A stretch of DNA of 64,000 bases from Tubiluchus corallicola (GCA_030141605.1 JAQGDQ010000268.1:141305-205304), one strand, 5' to 3'; shown: positions 1-12,430, numbered from the stretch's first letter. Notes: generated by a model not told the origin, from the sequence alone. A program made the numbers and translations.

Positions 1-57
1 AATTCTTGATCATTTTGACACTACTGACAGCAATAAGCAGAGCTCTCCAACAACAAA

Positions 58-290
58 GCATACTGCCGAAATTTAAAAACAATAAAATTTCATTGCTGTA
101 AAGACAGTGAACGTTAAGCTAAGCGCATACAACATCTCTACGCATACTGCCAAATTTCATCACTCAATACCTAATCAACGAAGTCACAAAATCATACAAC
201 ATACGTACGCACCCTGCCAAATTTTATCCCCAACAGCTAACGAAAGAAGTCACAAAATCAAAATTTCATTGTTGTAAAAAGAGTGAACGT
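58..290. repeat. Degenerate short tandem repeat
   Basis: Three related stretches follow one another. Each has a core like 'actgccaaattt', and two of them also carry 'aagtcacaaaatca' and 'tttcattgytgtaaa..agtgaacgt'. Cores lie near 61-70, 148-160 and 211-225. This is a decayed tandem array with no coding content. Confidence 0.5.
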
Positions 291-2486
291 GAGTGGATTC
301 AGGTCACCGGACAGGATGTTCACCTACGACCGTCGTCTCTCTGCCGATCTGCAACATGACTTAAAATGAAAACGAATGATCCAAATTAAGTAGAAATAAG
401 CTGTACAGGAATCATCATTACACGTATAAAACTGCGACTTCTTGGCCTGAAAGGTCAAAGGTGAAGTTCCCAAGCAGTATGATCTGCTGATTGCTCGTTT
501 GTCTCTCACTCACATAATCACAAGGTTTAACCCATCGCCACTTTCAGTAGGCTTTTAACTAAATGCCATAACAACTGTGGTAGTCAGTCCATGTCTTTGT
601 TGTTTGATAGATTTATGTACAAAGTTTTTTTCTATTTGTTGCAGTGAAAATTGAAAATCAACAAACAGTTAAAAGGTAAAATGAAAAACCTACATGATCC
701 AAGAAAATCGGATGGAGTCGGACATACTTTGTCAGACGTCGTGTAAGGGGAAAATCTGGCGACTAACTGATCGACCCATTGAATGAAGTCAGACGAAAGT
801 CGGAGGTGTTTTACTTTTCACCCGACTGTCTTCTGACGTCTTGGTATTATAACCAATAATAAAACTTCTTGCGTTCACGTGACGAGAAAGGGAGAGAGGG
901 GTTACGGCATTTAACAATTAACAACAATTACATTTCACTTAACAATGTTGTTTATCTTGTAAATAATTAAAACAACAAGTTTGCATACAACCCATATCAC
1001 GTAACCATAGAAAAACTACGTTATGTGAATAAACTGCCCTGGTTGCAGGATGATTGTAATAAATTGTGGCACTTACATGCCTTCCTAAAACAAATGTGAC
1101 AAACGCAATATTCAAACAATGCAAATTTGTCAGAAAATAGGACGAAAATCAGATCATCTAAACCGGGCTTAAGTTTAGCTGAACATCTACAAGTAGGCTT
1201 TAGTGGACACCCTTAGAAAAGTACTGAAGTGAATGTAATGAAACACACTTATAGTGACCAACACGTTGTATGACTCAGTGAAGTTTACTTAAATCCCTTT
1301 ACTAGAGAACTCAGCCAGCATTTTCAGCAGATGAAACAGCTGGAATGAATCAATAATTTCTACTTAAATCCCTTCACAAAGTCTAAAACAAAGAAAATTT
1401 GGTGGAAAAGGCGAAACATTGCCTTTTGTTGTTTCATTTGCAATCAATTATTGCAGTAGTTGTAGCAATTTTGCGATTGTTGTAGGCCTCATATACTGAT
1501 ATTCAGAAAAAACATTCAACGGTAAGTGCTAACCAATTTGAAAAATTAAATTCATCCCTGTTCGGTGATGGTTATTTAAGTGACACTATGCCAAGAAGGG
1601 GCTTTTTAGAGTCTAAGTCAAACCTACAGCCAGCTGCTACAAGATGAATTCAGATATATTACATGTGAATCAACAGTCTTCTCTTAATGTGCACATGAAT
1701 TACTGCATTTCTTAATATCTTTAAAATCAAAACAGTATCCTAGGCACAAGCTGCTATTAAAACCTTATAAACTTTTCTTGCAATATTTACAGCAAGCAGT
1801 GAACACAAATTTTTTTTAATCAAACCTAACAACGAAAAACCAAAAACCACCTCTATAGAACAATGTCATTGTCTACTGCAGAAACACCAGAAGCTTTTAC
1901 GGTGAACATCTTCTATAAAGATCTCCACATATTTCAGTATTTTTGGAAAAAAGTAAAGTCAAAACCTCAAGCAAATTAAATTTATGATGGGATACTTCTC
2001 CTCCTTCCACCATTTACTTTCTATTCCTCTCAATGACTGGCTTATGCATACATGGCTAGCATGCACCCCATTGTATGTCAGGGCCTTGTTTAAATTGTAT
2101 GGATAATCAATGTCAGGATAAATAAAAAGGAATTCTGGAACTCAATAGCTGAAGCATGCAGAATCAGCCTGCAGCTCAATTTTCATCCAACAATGGCTCA
2201 AGAGATTTTTGGCACATTTCTGACCCAAACTCCAATCATAGTAAAACTGACATCCGTCACTTAATGGACCAGAAGTTTTCTCAACATCAAAAATGATGGT
2301 GACTAGAAATTCCATCAAAAAACTTCTTATTTGAATGAAACAAAATTGTCCCTTTTGAAACTCAAGTTACTCAACTTGAATTAAATGCACTCATTTAAGC
2401 AGCAAATTGACTAAAATTTGCATATTCATATTGAAAAAATCAGCGTATTTAATTTAGTATCCCAAATAAAAGCGAGGGTTCAAGGG
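291..2486. other. Intergenic, nothing recognised
   Basis: AT-rich DNA with stop codons in all frames. The short open frames show no family motif and no plausible splice partners. No RNA gene or clean transposon end was seen. Confidence 0.5.
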
Positions 2487-3379
2487 CAAGGCTGGCAATA
2501 CAGTACATTGCGGTATGGTACGAAATTACGTTATTTTTCGTACCTTTTCTGTACCATTTTACTCAGCTTCATGTAACGTTTTCATTAGTCAGCAACTCAG
2601 TAAGACGACTTGTTTTGCCTCATGGGTGGGGACTTGTTGTTCTCTCCTAGTTAACACAGAGCACATCTCTCCTAATTAACACAGAGCACACAAACAAAAT
2701 TGCTAGATTAGTTAGTTTGCAGCGAGTTGTTTAGAAGTGCCAGTTGTCATTTCTGGTAAATTACCCTGCCTTTATTGTTGTACCTATACAAACTGGGTAT
2801 ATTGCTTACCATGTTTGACACCTATTCATGTAACACTGCTGCTCTAACTTCTAGTTCTGAGAATTGTTTAGGAATGTACCATACACAGTTAGAAATGGCA
2901 TTGTAAAAACAGCGTCCTTTTTCCTGTGAAGGTTTTGCCTTCATACCTTCATTGGTGTTTGTTTCAAAAAATCTGAATGGCTTGAATGCAACATCTGAGT
3001 TACAGGTTTGCTTTGCCAATGAAAGAAATTTGAGACCTACCGACCTAACATGTAAAATTGCATAGCCTGCGTGGTATAGATAGAAGTGTTTTAGGCAAGA
3101 CGTAAATAGATGTAAACAGTATGGAAGTTCGAATATTAGTTCTGTTTTAAAGTATGCATAATTTCATAATAATAATTGATAAACTTATCGTTTTTACAAT
3201 TAACTTTTATGCGACTCTTCATCTTTTTATAGTACAGCTCACATGCACTTGATATGAAATTTGGTACCGAATTACAGTACGATACTTTTGTACTAGTATG
3301 ATTCAATTTTGTAGGTATGGTATTTTTTAAAGGTACGAAGTATGGCACTTTTTCGTACCGAACCGTACTGCCAGCCTTG
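2487..3379. mobile_element. hAT-like non-autonomous element with long inverted ends
   Basis: The left end reads 'caaggctggcaatacagtac' and the right end, reverse-complemented, reads 'caaggctggcagtacggttc'. The inverted repeat continues inward through 'ggtaygaaa', and GGTACGAA-type words recur inside both arms. The flanking octamers are 'ttcaaggg' and 'ctcaggag', which match at 5 of 8 positions and could be an aged 8-bp target duplication as in hAT elements. No transposase frame survives, so this is a roughly 890-bp MITE or foldback element. The superfamily is an inference from the possible 8-bp duplication. Confidence 0.6.
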
Positions 3380-4607
3380 CTCAGGAGGCACTGAGTTCAT
3401 TGTTTAGTGTGACGTGTCCCGACTACCATGCTTTCCCTAGGGAAGACAAAGCTTTGCAACAACAGTAGTGATAACTTGCAAAAAGTTTGGGCCTCTGATG
3501 GAGGAAAGAATTGTGCAAGCTGAATTTCATCAGTATTACCACACAAAGCTGTCATTTAAGCATGTCATGCACGTGTTACGCATTTCCGCTCACTCACGTT
3601 CACTACCAATCATAGGGGATGACCGATAGGCTAAAGAGGGCTTAGCTGGCAATTACGTGTGAGCTCAATGGCGGATCAATTAGGCGCACTACTACACAAT
3701 CATCTATTTTACCTAATTATAAAAATAATTATTCAGCAATGCTTCAGAATACTCAGCTATAGAGCCTGTATTATTTCGCTGAAGGATGTATACAGGGTAG
3801 AAAACTTCCTGTTGTGTAACAACCTGCGAAGATGTACATTAGTTTTTGTCACCTGATAGAAGCAGGCACAAAGAAGTGTGCGAGTGACTGAGAATGAAAA
3901 TTATAGTTATACTCAAATGTTTAAAGGAAACAAAATTATGCTGAGTTTTAGAAATGTTTTTTCTAAATTATTACTTACAAAGTTTCGAAGTTGCTTTCAT
4001 TTGATGTAGTCAAGTGCCTTAATGAAACCCGAATTAGAGCATTTGCCACAACAGAAATCATTTAAAAATTGCCCGGATATAGTTATTAAATTTTAATGTT
4101 AATTATTCTAATGATTAACTAATTACAAAAAAAGTTAAAAATTTAGAATAACGTAAATTGTTTCACTTGTTAATATTAGCCTGCAAAGAAAGAACTCTAA
4201 AATGAAGGAGTTGCAGTTTATAGTTTACTTATTATTGGTATTAAATGGGTAATACTACTGTACTGGTATGAAGACAAATGTAAACAGATTCTCTAAGCCA
4301 GGGGCTTCTGAAATAACATTCTAATGTATGAAATATGTATTGTTTGTTTTGTTAAAATCTTTTACCAATTTAAATATTCAGGCTAAAATTGACCTCAAAA
4401 GAGCTAAAATGTAGGATTGCAGAAACATCCTAGACACCACAGCTGTTGTACCTAGGGGCCCCTGTAACTCTTAGACTGCCAGTCTGCCATTGTATGAGCT
4501 ACTGTTGTTTAAGTTATAGTATATACAAAGTTCATTGCCAACAAGTTCTTAAAACTAAAGTTAGGCTATTTGAACTCGAATACAGTACTTACAATTTGTT
4601 CAAACAG
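3380..4607. other. Intergenic, nothing recognised
   Basis: AT-rich non-coding DNA. Short reading frames are present but have no recognisable domains or splice structure. Confidence 0.45.
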
Positions 4608-4683
4608 GTTAAGAACGAGTCCGCGAGAACACCATGCACGATTTTTCGATTTTGCATGGTCTTCTCGCGGACGGGTTCTTAAC
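4608..4683. repeat. Near-perfect 31-bp inverted repeat (hairpin)
   Basis: Arms 4608-4638 and 4653-4683 pair at 28 of 31 positions around a 14-nt loop. Each outer end carries TTAA ('gttaagaac' and 'gttcttaac'), and the arms share 'cgcgagaa' and 'accatgca'. The stem is GC-rich compared with its surroundings. It could be a minimal foldback transposon, possibly TTAA-targeting, or a transcribed hairpin. The sequence alone does not decide. Confidence 0.7.
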
Positions 4684-4939
4684 TTTGTTTTGCATCTTTT
4701 GTAAGACCATGATCGTAGTCGTTCAAGTGCTGCAATTGCTATTATAACTATCATCATCGTCGCTGTTACACTATCATCAGTTTCATCACAAAAATAATGC
4801 AGTGAGAGAAAACAGAACATCAATGACAATGATGTTGTAAGTCCCCTGACTCTCATGTTTAACATTTGACACAACATCATTCTTTTTGACCCAATTCAAT
4901 TCACAAATTTTTATAGGGATTTAAAGGTCAATAAGTTTC

Positions 4940-5800
4940 AACTGACAGTGTCAATAGGTTACACATCACTCTGATTTCTCGCATTGAGCTGACTCGGATT
5001 CTTCCGCTACACCCCCTGTTCTGGATCCCTCCTCGGTCCGCTCACTGCAGCCCATCGCTCAAACGTTCATCAACCACTGCTTACTTTGACATTTTACAGG
5101 ACAAAACCTGCTTTTATGGTATTAGTTACAATTGTTAGATTCCTCGATGTGCCCATCCACCCTCTAGATGAAGTAGTGAAGCATCAGCAGATGACAATCA
5201 CTGAAAATTCGCCACAATGACCTTGCTCCCATCCTCCCACTACACATTGCATCTTGGATCGACCCTTCTGGGGAGGGACAGTTATAGCAGCCCACCGTCC
5301 AAGAACTACCACTCATCATCTAACATCTACATTTGAAAATTTCAGGAACCAAACCTACCTTTAAAAATCCTATACATGCAGTTGCTAATTTTGAAACTAC
5401 CAATCATGCAAGAGGGGTTTAAAAATATTTTAGTAATATATATTTGACATTTTGAGGGACAAAATTTGCATGCCATTGTTACAAAATTTGCATGTCATAG
5501 TTACAATTCTCCAATCCTGGATTTGCTGCAATTTTTTTAATCCAGGGGGAGGGGAGGATTAAGGTAAATTGGTCTAGGTTGGCTTGTCAACAGTGACAGA
5601 TCGCTTTGATTTCTCACACTGAGCTGACAGACACTCCCGCTATACCCAGCAGCTCCATTCTGGAGCCTTCCTCTCTCCCTGGAAAAGGAGGTAAAATTCT
5701 TTTTATCTATGTTGGATTGTCAGTACATAACAGGCTGCTCTAATTCCTTGCATTGAGGAGATCCTTCCACTGTGCCCACCACTGCTGTGTAGCTGTTGAG
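4940..5800. repeat. Degenerate tandem array, unit about 240 bp
   Basis: Blocks recur at about 240-bp spacing. 'cagcccatcgctcaaacg' near 5047 matches 'cagcccaccgtccaagaa' near 5288. Each is followed about 40 bases later by a block of the type 'acattttacaggacaaaacctgc' (about 5089, 5332 and 5446). A second motif of the type 'tgatttctcgcattgagctgac' recurs near 4971, 5608 and 5736. No coding content was seen. Confidence 0.55.
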
Positions 5801-7085
5801 GTGTACCCCTGTTCTTCATAAGCTCTTGATATGACCTTTGACCCTGACAATCGTCTTGTCCCGAAATTACCTCCAAAAAATGAATGCCAACCTAGAATGC
5901 TCTATGTCTTTCTTTTTTCATGTACCATCGTTTCATGTTTTCCATTTTACGTGACACTGTTGCTACGTTCCTTCAATGACCATTCTTCTTAGTTAGACAG
6001 CCACTTTAACAAAACAGTTTTTGATTTCTTTGTCTAACTGTCTCAAATGTACAATGCATCGACAGCTTGTACAATATCCAAAATTTTTTTCATTGGTGTA
6101 TTTTCCCACTGACCTGTTTGAACGGCCATGTTGATTTAATGTGGCTGGCAGTTTTAGAGCATTATTAATGCTAACCTACCCTAATGGATATTCCGGTTGC
6201 TAATGCAACCTGTTCAACAACTGCCTAAACAGGGCAATCCCGTTCACAAGTCGCATTGCCAGGATGGTTGCTAATTGGATGTTACATATTTGAAAATGCT
6301 ATTTCCTCACAATAGTGAATAATGGGGCATGCGTACTGTTCAATTCGTGGGGGATTCATGTAAAACCCATAACATATAATCTGAAAGTTATGAAAAGTGA
6401 ACATTTTCATATACGTTATACTCACCGTTGCTTTTGCTTTTTTTCTTCTATATTACTGTCACAGTTCTTGATCTATAAATGATAGCACACATGAGCCAAA
6501 CTGATGAAAATCATCTACCGTGTTACTCATGATTTAACTTGTCTGTCTTACATAGTTTTTACCACTTGTACAAGTCCATATTACTATATGCAGCTTTGCA
6601 ATTTCGTTCTGCAATACAAAATTTAAAAAAAACATTTCAAAATTAATAACTCCGAAACACTGCAAACAGAAAAAATTGCAATAACGAAGTGTAATATAAT
6701 AATGATAAAAAATGCTACAACTTGAGTGTGGAGAATTTGTTTTTAAATATTAAGAGAAATTGTTTCGTTTAACAACATGTGGTTTGTCTGATCAAATTTT
6801 GTTTAGAACCTTTACCGAAAGCATAGAAATGTTTGAAAAAAACGTAAAAAAGTTTCAGCAGCAGGAGTTCGATAAGATTATTGTGTAAATAGTAAAATCA
6901 CTTTAATTCACAATTGCTTCACGTCTAGGCACATTCATTTTGAACGATGTCATGATGTCATATGGCTAAATAAAGAGAAGTGCCATCAAAGCTGTAAAAG
7001 CCAAAAGGTATAACTAATAAGTTAAGAATGTTTCTGAGTGAAAAGTGGATAAACTACAGAAGCATTGTGTTAGCTTTGACAATGT
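5801..7085. other. Intergenic, nothing recognised
   Basis: Low-GC sequence without recognisable exons, RNA genes or transposon ends. Confidence 0.4.
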
Positions 7086-7757
7086 ATGCTTTTTGTGTTG
7101 CTCAGCTACATCATGATTTCCAAACATGTCAGTGGCCAGACTCGCTTTGATAATCGGTTACTGAAAAAAGCAGTAATGGGTAGTGACACGCAGATCATCC
7201 ATTTGGGAGATAAATTTCGACTTCCAGTGTTTGGCAATATTATGGCATTAGGGGAACTAAACGAGGTAGGTCTGAATAAAATTTATGAAAAGCATTTGGG
7301 CGAAAAAACATGGGATGTGCAAATAGAGAAAGCTATAGCCGAAACGGGATTAAAAATGTGGAATGAAAAGTTAAGTAAATGTTCAACAGTAGAAAAATAT
7401 TTAGATTGCAAAAGTTGTATACCATTTGAACCCTGAATGAACGATACATGGGATGCCGATTTGCTTGTCAAAGCCAGAGTTGGTGCATTAGAAGTGTTGG
7501 AAAATCCCTTGCATGCTTGGAAAGTAGATTATTGCATAGAAAGACTTTTTAAATGTGGTAAACATATTGAAACTGCAGAGAATATAATACTAAGTTGTGA
7601 ATTTTACACACAGATAAGAGGCAAAGTCCCTTGGCAAAAATTAACTGACAAAGAATGCTTGAAATGGTTGTTATTTGGAGAGGGAAAAAATCATGCAGTC
7701 TGCCTACTGAAGGACACAGTGGTCAAAAGAAGAAGCACTGCAAATGTTCAACTTTAA
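7086..7757 (+). pseudogene. LINE (non-LTR retrotransposon) ORF2 C-terminal remnant
   Basis: One continuous frame is interrupted only by a TGA at 7434-7436. It has the layout seen at the C-terminus of many LINE polyproteins: a Lys/Trp-rich helix region, then '..STVEKYL' about ten residues before the stop, 'LLVKARVGALEV', then a degenerate zinc-knuckle-like segment 'KCGKHIETAENIILSC' where the usual pattern is CxxC..ET.EH.L..C. The His is replaced by Asn and one Cys is lost. No reverse transcriptase domain precedes it, so this is a 5'-truncated dead copy. Family assignment rests on motif memory. The start at 7086 is only the first Met of the open stretch and is probably not a real initiation site. 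Confidence 0.65.
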
Positions 7758-9325
7758 AGCTGAACAGATAAAGAGTAACATATATTTAGCTCTGCGAATG
7801 ATAAAGCATTTATAAACTCAAATTCTGTTTCTCTGTGCTGTAGCAATGGTGCAAGCATATGTGTGCTCCTCAGCGTTTTTGAGTAGAAAATAGCCTACTG
7901 GTACAATATACGTTGCCCTGATATAAAAGGGATTTAGGCAACAGATGGATTGTGGGAGACAAAACTGATTATAATTCTCTTTCATATTTTAAGAAAACCT
8001 TTTTATGTATACATGTATAATTGTGTAGTGCATGTTCAATAGCTATACATTAAAACATGTTAAAAAATACTTCGACATACGACATTTTCTGTAGTTTTGT
8101 GTTTTGAAGACACTATGGAAACAGAACTTTACAAACTACAAAATGTTAATTCAGTATAAGTCCTATGCTGGAGAAAAATTCTATTCTTTTTAAGTAAGGT
8201 GCAGTGGAAATTCTAGTTCATTTTATACTTAATTATCCCTTTTATGGCGATCAGAGAATTTTTTCACAAGACACATTTATCAACATTTTAAGCATAAGAA
8301 TTGCACTTGATTAGATCACCAAGAGCTAATTTCCAGTCAAAGTGCTGAGTTTTTTGTTATTAATTATTTATGCCAGAAGTGAAATAATTGAGACAGCAAC
8401 AAATTTTTTTTAGCAGCTTCACTACACTTGATTCAGCAATACATTTCCCTCGGGTTGCTGTACTCTGCAGTAATTTCACTTGGTTTGAAAAGCTGAATTG
8501 TGTGTAATGCCTAATGGATGACTGAAATTGCATGAAAAATGCTGAAAGACAATTAAATTTTGTCGTGATCGTATACCCTTTCAACGATAGTCATTTCAAT
8601 TAAAATCTTTTTAATAATTGTTACAGACTTGATTATACTATACTAACACTACAGTACTGTAGCACGAGCCGTTGTGGTGCAAGAACGACATAGTCAAGTT
8701 TGTCAGATCACTCAAAATGTTTTACAAATATACATACATAATTTTTGCTACCAAATCCCGGGTGCCACCCACCTCTACGCCCTTTTTAATTAAAATGAAA
8801 TTACTTAAACTGTACCTGCATTAACAACCAAGCGAACAAGTTTCTTAATTACACAATGCATAATAATTTACATAATCGGCCAACCTCGGCCTTTGGTTCG
8901 GAAAGCTACGGAAAATCGGAAACGTCAAAAGATAGAAATTGAGATTTTAACTTAGTTTAGTTTTCTTGCAATCGCAACTGACTGCGTCATTGAACAAGCA
9001 ATCGGAAAATGTTCACAGCTAACACATATACAGGATGACGATCACTGCATACAATAGAGATATTAGAATGAGATTATCATTCAAGTTTATTTAGGAAACT
9101 CGGGAAGAAAAGGCTTATTTTGATTTACAGATTGGATCCAAATTATACGAAAACAGTTAGTTTTTTATCATAGGCACTTAAAACCATTTATAGCGTTAAT
9201 GGGGGCAATAATGCCATTTATTTTCGACCCCTCCCTCTAAGGGTCAATCCCACCCTGGACCTCTTGGCTATCAGTTGTGTCAGAACTGCGATCCATCTGG
9301 AATGGTTCGATCCTGACACCATAGC
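7758..9325. other. Intergenic, nothing recognised
   Basis: AT-rich DNA downstream of the LINE remnant and upstream of the TMEM231 promoter region. No supported gene was seen. Confidence 0.4.
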
Positions 9326-9725
9326 ATTGAGGGTGAGAATTGAACGTTCGAGTTCGTTTCGAACGAGTTTTTTTAGTTCGAATTCGATTCGAAGCTAAAA
9401 TTATAGATTTGAATAATTCAGCACTTCAGCCATATACGTTCTTTATCATTAAAATGTTTGAAACAGTATGCAAATAGCACAATTACGCTGCAGTTTCTGT
9501 GCAAGACTTTTAATAAACTAACAGTCGTTTTACTGCAGAACAAAATCAAGTACTATGCATGATCTTTGTAAGACCACTTTTTGCTAGTGGTTCGAAAATC
9601 TTCCAAACTCAATTCGATTCGGATTCGAAATACTGAAAATCGGATCGATTCGAATTCGAAAGTGACAAATTCGATTCGAATTCGCATTCTGAACAAATTC
9701 GCATGACCCGATAGTATACTGTATT
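9326..9725. repeat. TTCGAATTCGATTCG-rich inverted-repeat element upstream of TMEM231
   Basis: Two blocks (about 9348-9398 and 9595-9710) consist of overlapping words such as 'ttcgaattcgattcgaa', with opposite overall orientation around an AT-rich centre. The words are themselves nearly palindromic. This looks like a foldback or MITE relic made of low-complexity palindromes. It ends about 75 bp before the TMEM231 start codon, so it may lie in the promoter. Confidence 0.5.
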
Positions 9726-9799
9726 TGCCGAAAACGCAAACGAATCGAATAAACCTCCTTTTTCGTTTCAACTTTGTACATTACTTGGAATGACGGGAA

Positions 9800-10711
9800 A
9801 TGGCGGTATTTCAGGTGTTTTCACATTCTATTAATAAAAAGTATAAAGCTAGTATCTGCTCAAAGGCGTCTTTCTTTTTGTTATGTGTATTTGTGCTAAC
9901 TGTTGTTCCGCCTTTAATTGTTGCGTACAAAACTTACGGGTTCTGGCTAAAAAATGCATCGTATATTGAGCAACCAAACGTGCACTTCAAATACAAACTG
10001 TTAGTACTCGTATTAACTGAGGGAAGTTATGTTACATGGTCAACGTTTCAAAATTACAATAGGCTTCAGCAAGCCTATTTGAGAATCCCACTAGTAAAAT
10101 CTAGGGAAGAAGATATCAACAATGATGGATTATTTGACTTGCTGGTTTTTACTTTAGACATGCCTGTGTTGAACGATGAACTTGTTTATGGAGCACAGCT
10201 TTTACTTGTGTTTGATTTTCAACTTAGTAAATTTTCCAATTTCAAAATGGAGTCTATTGCTTATATCACTTACTCTTCACATCAGCCAGGAGCAGAGTTT
10301 AGTACAGATGGAGTGCTAAAGTTATCACAGCGACAACCGTTAGCACATAAAGGTGTTGATTTGCGATACAATACACCAGTTATTGACGAAAATAGTGTCT
10401 TTGCAGAAGCATACAGCCTGAAGAACATTTTTTCTTCTTATAATAGTAGGAACATGACAACTATATTCAAAGAAGATTATCCCGTCTGGATAACTAGTAA
10501 ACAAACTGATAAACCATTTAGAATATCAGCAACTGTTCGTTACCCCCAAGAAGAAATAGAATACAACCCTAGTTTCTGGCAGCTGTTAAAGTGGGCTTGG
10601 ATGCAATACTTGGCTATTTTAGTTATATTCATTTTTATGTTTGAAAGAATTAAAAAATATGTTTTTAAAAATCAACTTGTAACGACTATAACGAACAAAA
10701 AAGATTTGTAA
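9800..10711 (+). CDS. TMEM231: Transmembrane protein 231 (ciliary transition zone)
   Basis: This is a 303-residue protein of the TMEM231 family. Family members belong to the MKS/B9 complex at the ciliary transition zone, where they help gate membrane proteins entering the cilium. The N-terminus (residues about 1-20, 'MAVFQVFSHSINKKYKASIC') and the following hydrophobic segment (about 24-46) match the family layout. A long extracellular or lumenal domain follows, with the conserved region around 'DINNDGLFDLL'. A second transmembrane helix (about 264-284) and a short basic tail end the protein. Length is close to the vertebrate protein (about 316). The ATG at 9800 is the first in frame and gives the expected N-terminus. 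The whole CDS is one exon, whereas vertebrate TMEM231 is split. A poly(A) signal lies at 10987. Identification is by recognition of the translated sequence, with high confidence. Confidence 0.93.
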   Translation: MAVFQVFSHSINKKYKASICSKASFFLLCVFVLTVVPPLIVAYKTYGFWLKNASYIEQPNVHFKYKLLVLVLTEGSYVTWSTFQNYNRLQQAYLRIPLVKSREEDINNDGLFDLLVFTLDMPVLNDELVYGAQLLLVFDFQLSKFSNFKMESIAYITYSSHQPGAEFSTDGVLKLSQRQPLAHKGVDLRYNTPVIDENSVFAEAYSLKNIFSSYNSRNMTTIFKEDYPVWITSKQTDKPFRISATVRYPQEEIEYNPSFWQLLKWAWMQYLAILVIFIFMFERIKKYVFKNQLVTTITNKKDL

Positions 10712-10986
10712 ATCAACATGACCAAAATTCCAGTGAAATGATCTGAGGAAAACTTGTCAGAACTGCAGTAGATCCTTACATGTGCTGACATGCCTATTAT
10801 GTAACCTATGGCATCCGCTTTTCTTGTTAATCATGAAAAGGTTCAAATATTGTTTCCTAATCCTACAATGTGCAAAATTATGCACGTTTAATGACATGCT
10901 GTGTTAGTTACAATCACTGCCTAGGAGGTTTTAACAAGTCTTACCTACGTATGAGACATTCATTCTTAAAAACTCGAAATGCTTGA

Positions 10987-10992
10987 AATAAA
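10987..10992 (+). terminator. AATAAA poly(A) signal of TMEM231
   Basis: A canonical AATAAA lies about 275 nt downstream of the TMEM231 stop codon and is the best candidate for its 3' end. Confidence 0.5.
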
Positions 10993-11186
10993 TACAAATT
11001 TACACAAGCAAATTTATGTAGTTTGTTGTTTAATTTTTTAACCACAGTATGATTCCTAGGCTGATTCACAGAACTTAATTTTACATGTTTCTGTACATTT
11101 ACTTCTAACTGTGAACAAATCGTTACAATGCTGTCATGATATTAAAGGACAGAACTAATTGTTTGTGTATGCCTTTAAATGTATTA

Positions 11187-11360
11187 CAGTCAAACCTCTT
11201 TATACCATCTACTTTTGGACTGCAAAAAGTTGGCATTATATCGAATTTGGCATTATATTGAGGTGCATTAATACATACATGTCTATGCAGATATAAATAT
11301 TTTGCTAAAAATTTGGGCATTAAGCGATGTTGGCATTATAATAGGGGGGGTTATAGACAG
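11187..11360. mobile_element. Short pogo/Tigger-like MITE candidate
   Basis: The sequence after TA at 11185-11186 begins 'cagtcaaacctctttatacc', the CAGT..ACCTC.. pattern typical of pogo/Tigger-type termini. The right end reads '..taggggggg ttatagacag' (reverse complement 'ctgtctataaccccccc'), which matches only loosely. Inside, 'ttggcattat' is repeated several times. The right boundary is uncertain because no clear flanking TA follows it. Confidence 0.45.
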
Positions 11361-12430
11361 ATGATTGCAGACATTTTAGAACAAAAAAAAACTAGAACTA
11401 AAATTTTCTAAATTATGTTCAAATTCAGCATTTAACACTATTAGAGAATTTGGTACCGAATACTATTATTAAAATGCTATATGCAACACATTCAAAAGTT
11501 TTTTTATAGCACTAGTATAGTCATATATAGATATAAATGCATTCTTTTTTTCTAACTTAAACATTCAGAATCAGTAGAGTGAATGGAACTGCCTAGAACA
11601 AGTAACGAACTAGGTGATCACCCATCCATTCACTGAACAGAGTGAGTAGTGCACTTTGTAATTGCCTAGCAATTCACTGACAAGCTTCAGCATCATTCTT
11701 TTGCCAAGCGCACATTGTGAGCACTTGGTTATTTCTGAAAACTTTTGAATATGATTTTTTGTAGAGATTTAGAAAAAAATTATTGCTGGAAATAGGCCAT
11801 TTTTTGTTATCCTTCATAGAATGAAACTCAGATATAACATGAAAAATTGTTTGTAAAACTTAATATATGTACACTAATAAATCATGTATACATACACTAA
11901 AACAGCATTTCTGAATTTCAAGCATTTGCACTTTTAGATTAGTTGCTTAAATTGCAGAATATTTGTAACCAGTAAATTTGAAATTTCTACTTCAAATGTG
12001 TAAAATCCTCGATGTTCATGTGGCAGCTCTCGGCTTAAACATCATCAGCTACAAAAAACAGATACATTCATCACTAGCAAATTAGTTACGTGTTAGACAT
12101 GTATTCAAATTTTCACCTGGCTACATCCCTCGTCTGAGTGATGAATGTTGTAACAAAGCGTGCTGGCACAATAAATTTTGGACAGTTTTTAATTTACACT
12201 TAGTAAATACGTATTATAGCAATAAGCAATCATTTTTGCAATTTGTGGATGTTTACATTTAATTAAATATGCGAAACTATAAAAAAGCTACTTCCAAGTA
12301 GGTACCCTTTGACAATGTTCAGTGAAAAGCCTACCCTTAACCAAGCAATAGTCAAATTCCTAAAAACAAGTTTAACTTGAAATACCGATCGAGGGCTCGC
12401 TGCATAAGAAGTTTTGCGCAGCAATCCATA

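Noticed and set aside
4566-4880. Open frames across the 4.6-kb hairpin on both strands
   Set aside because: The frames exist because the inverted repeat lacks stops; no domain or codon signal was recognised.
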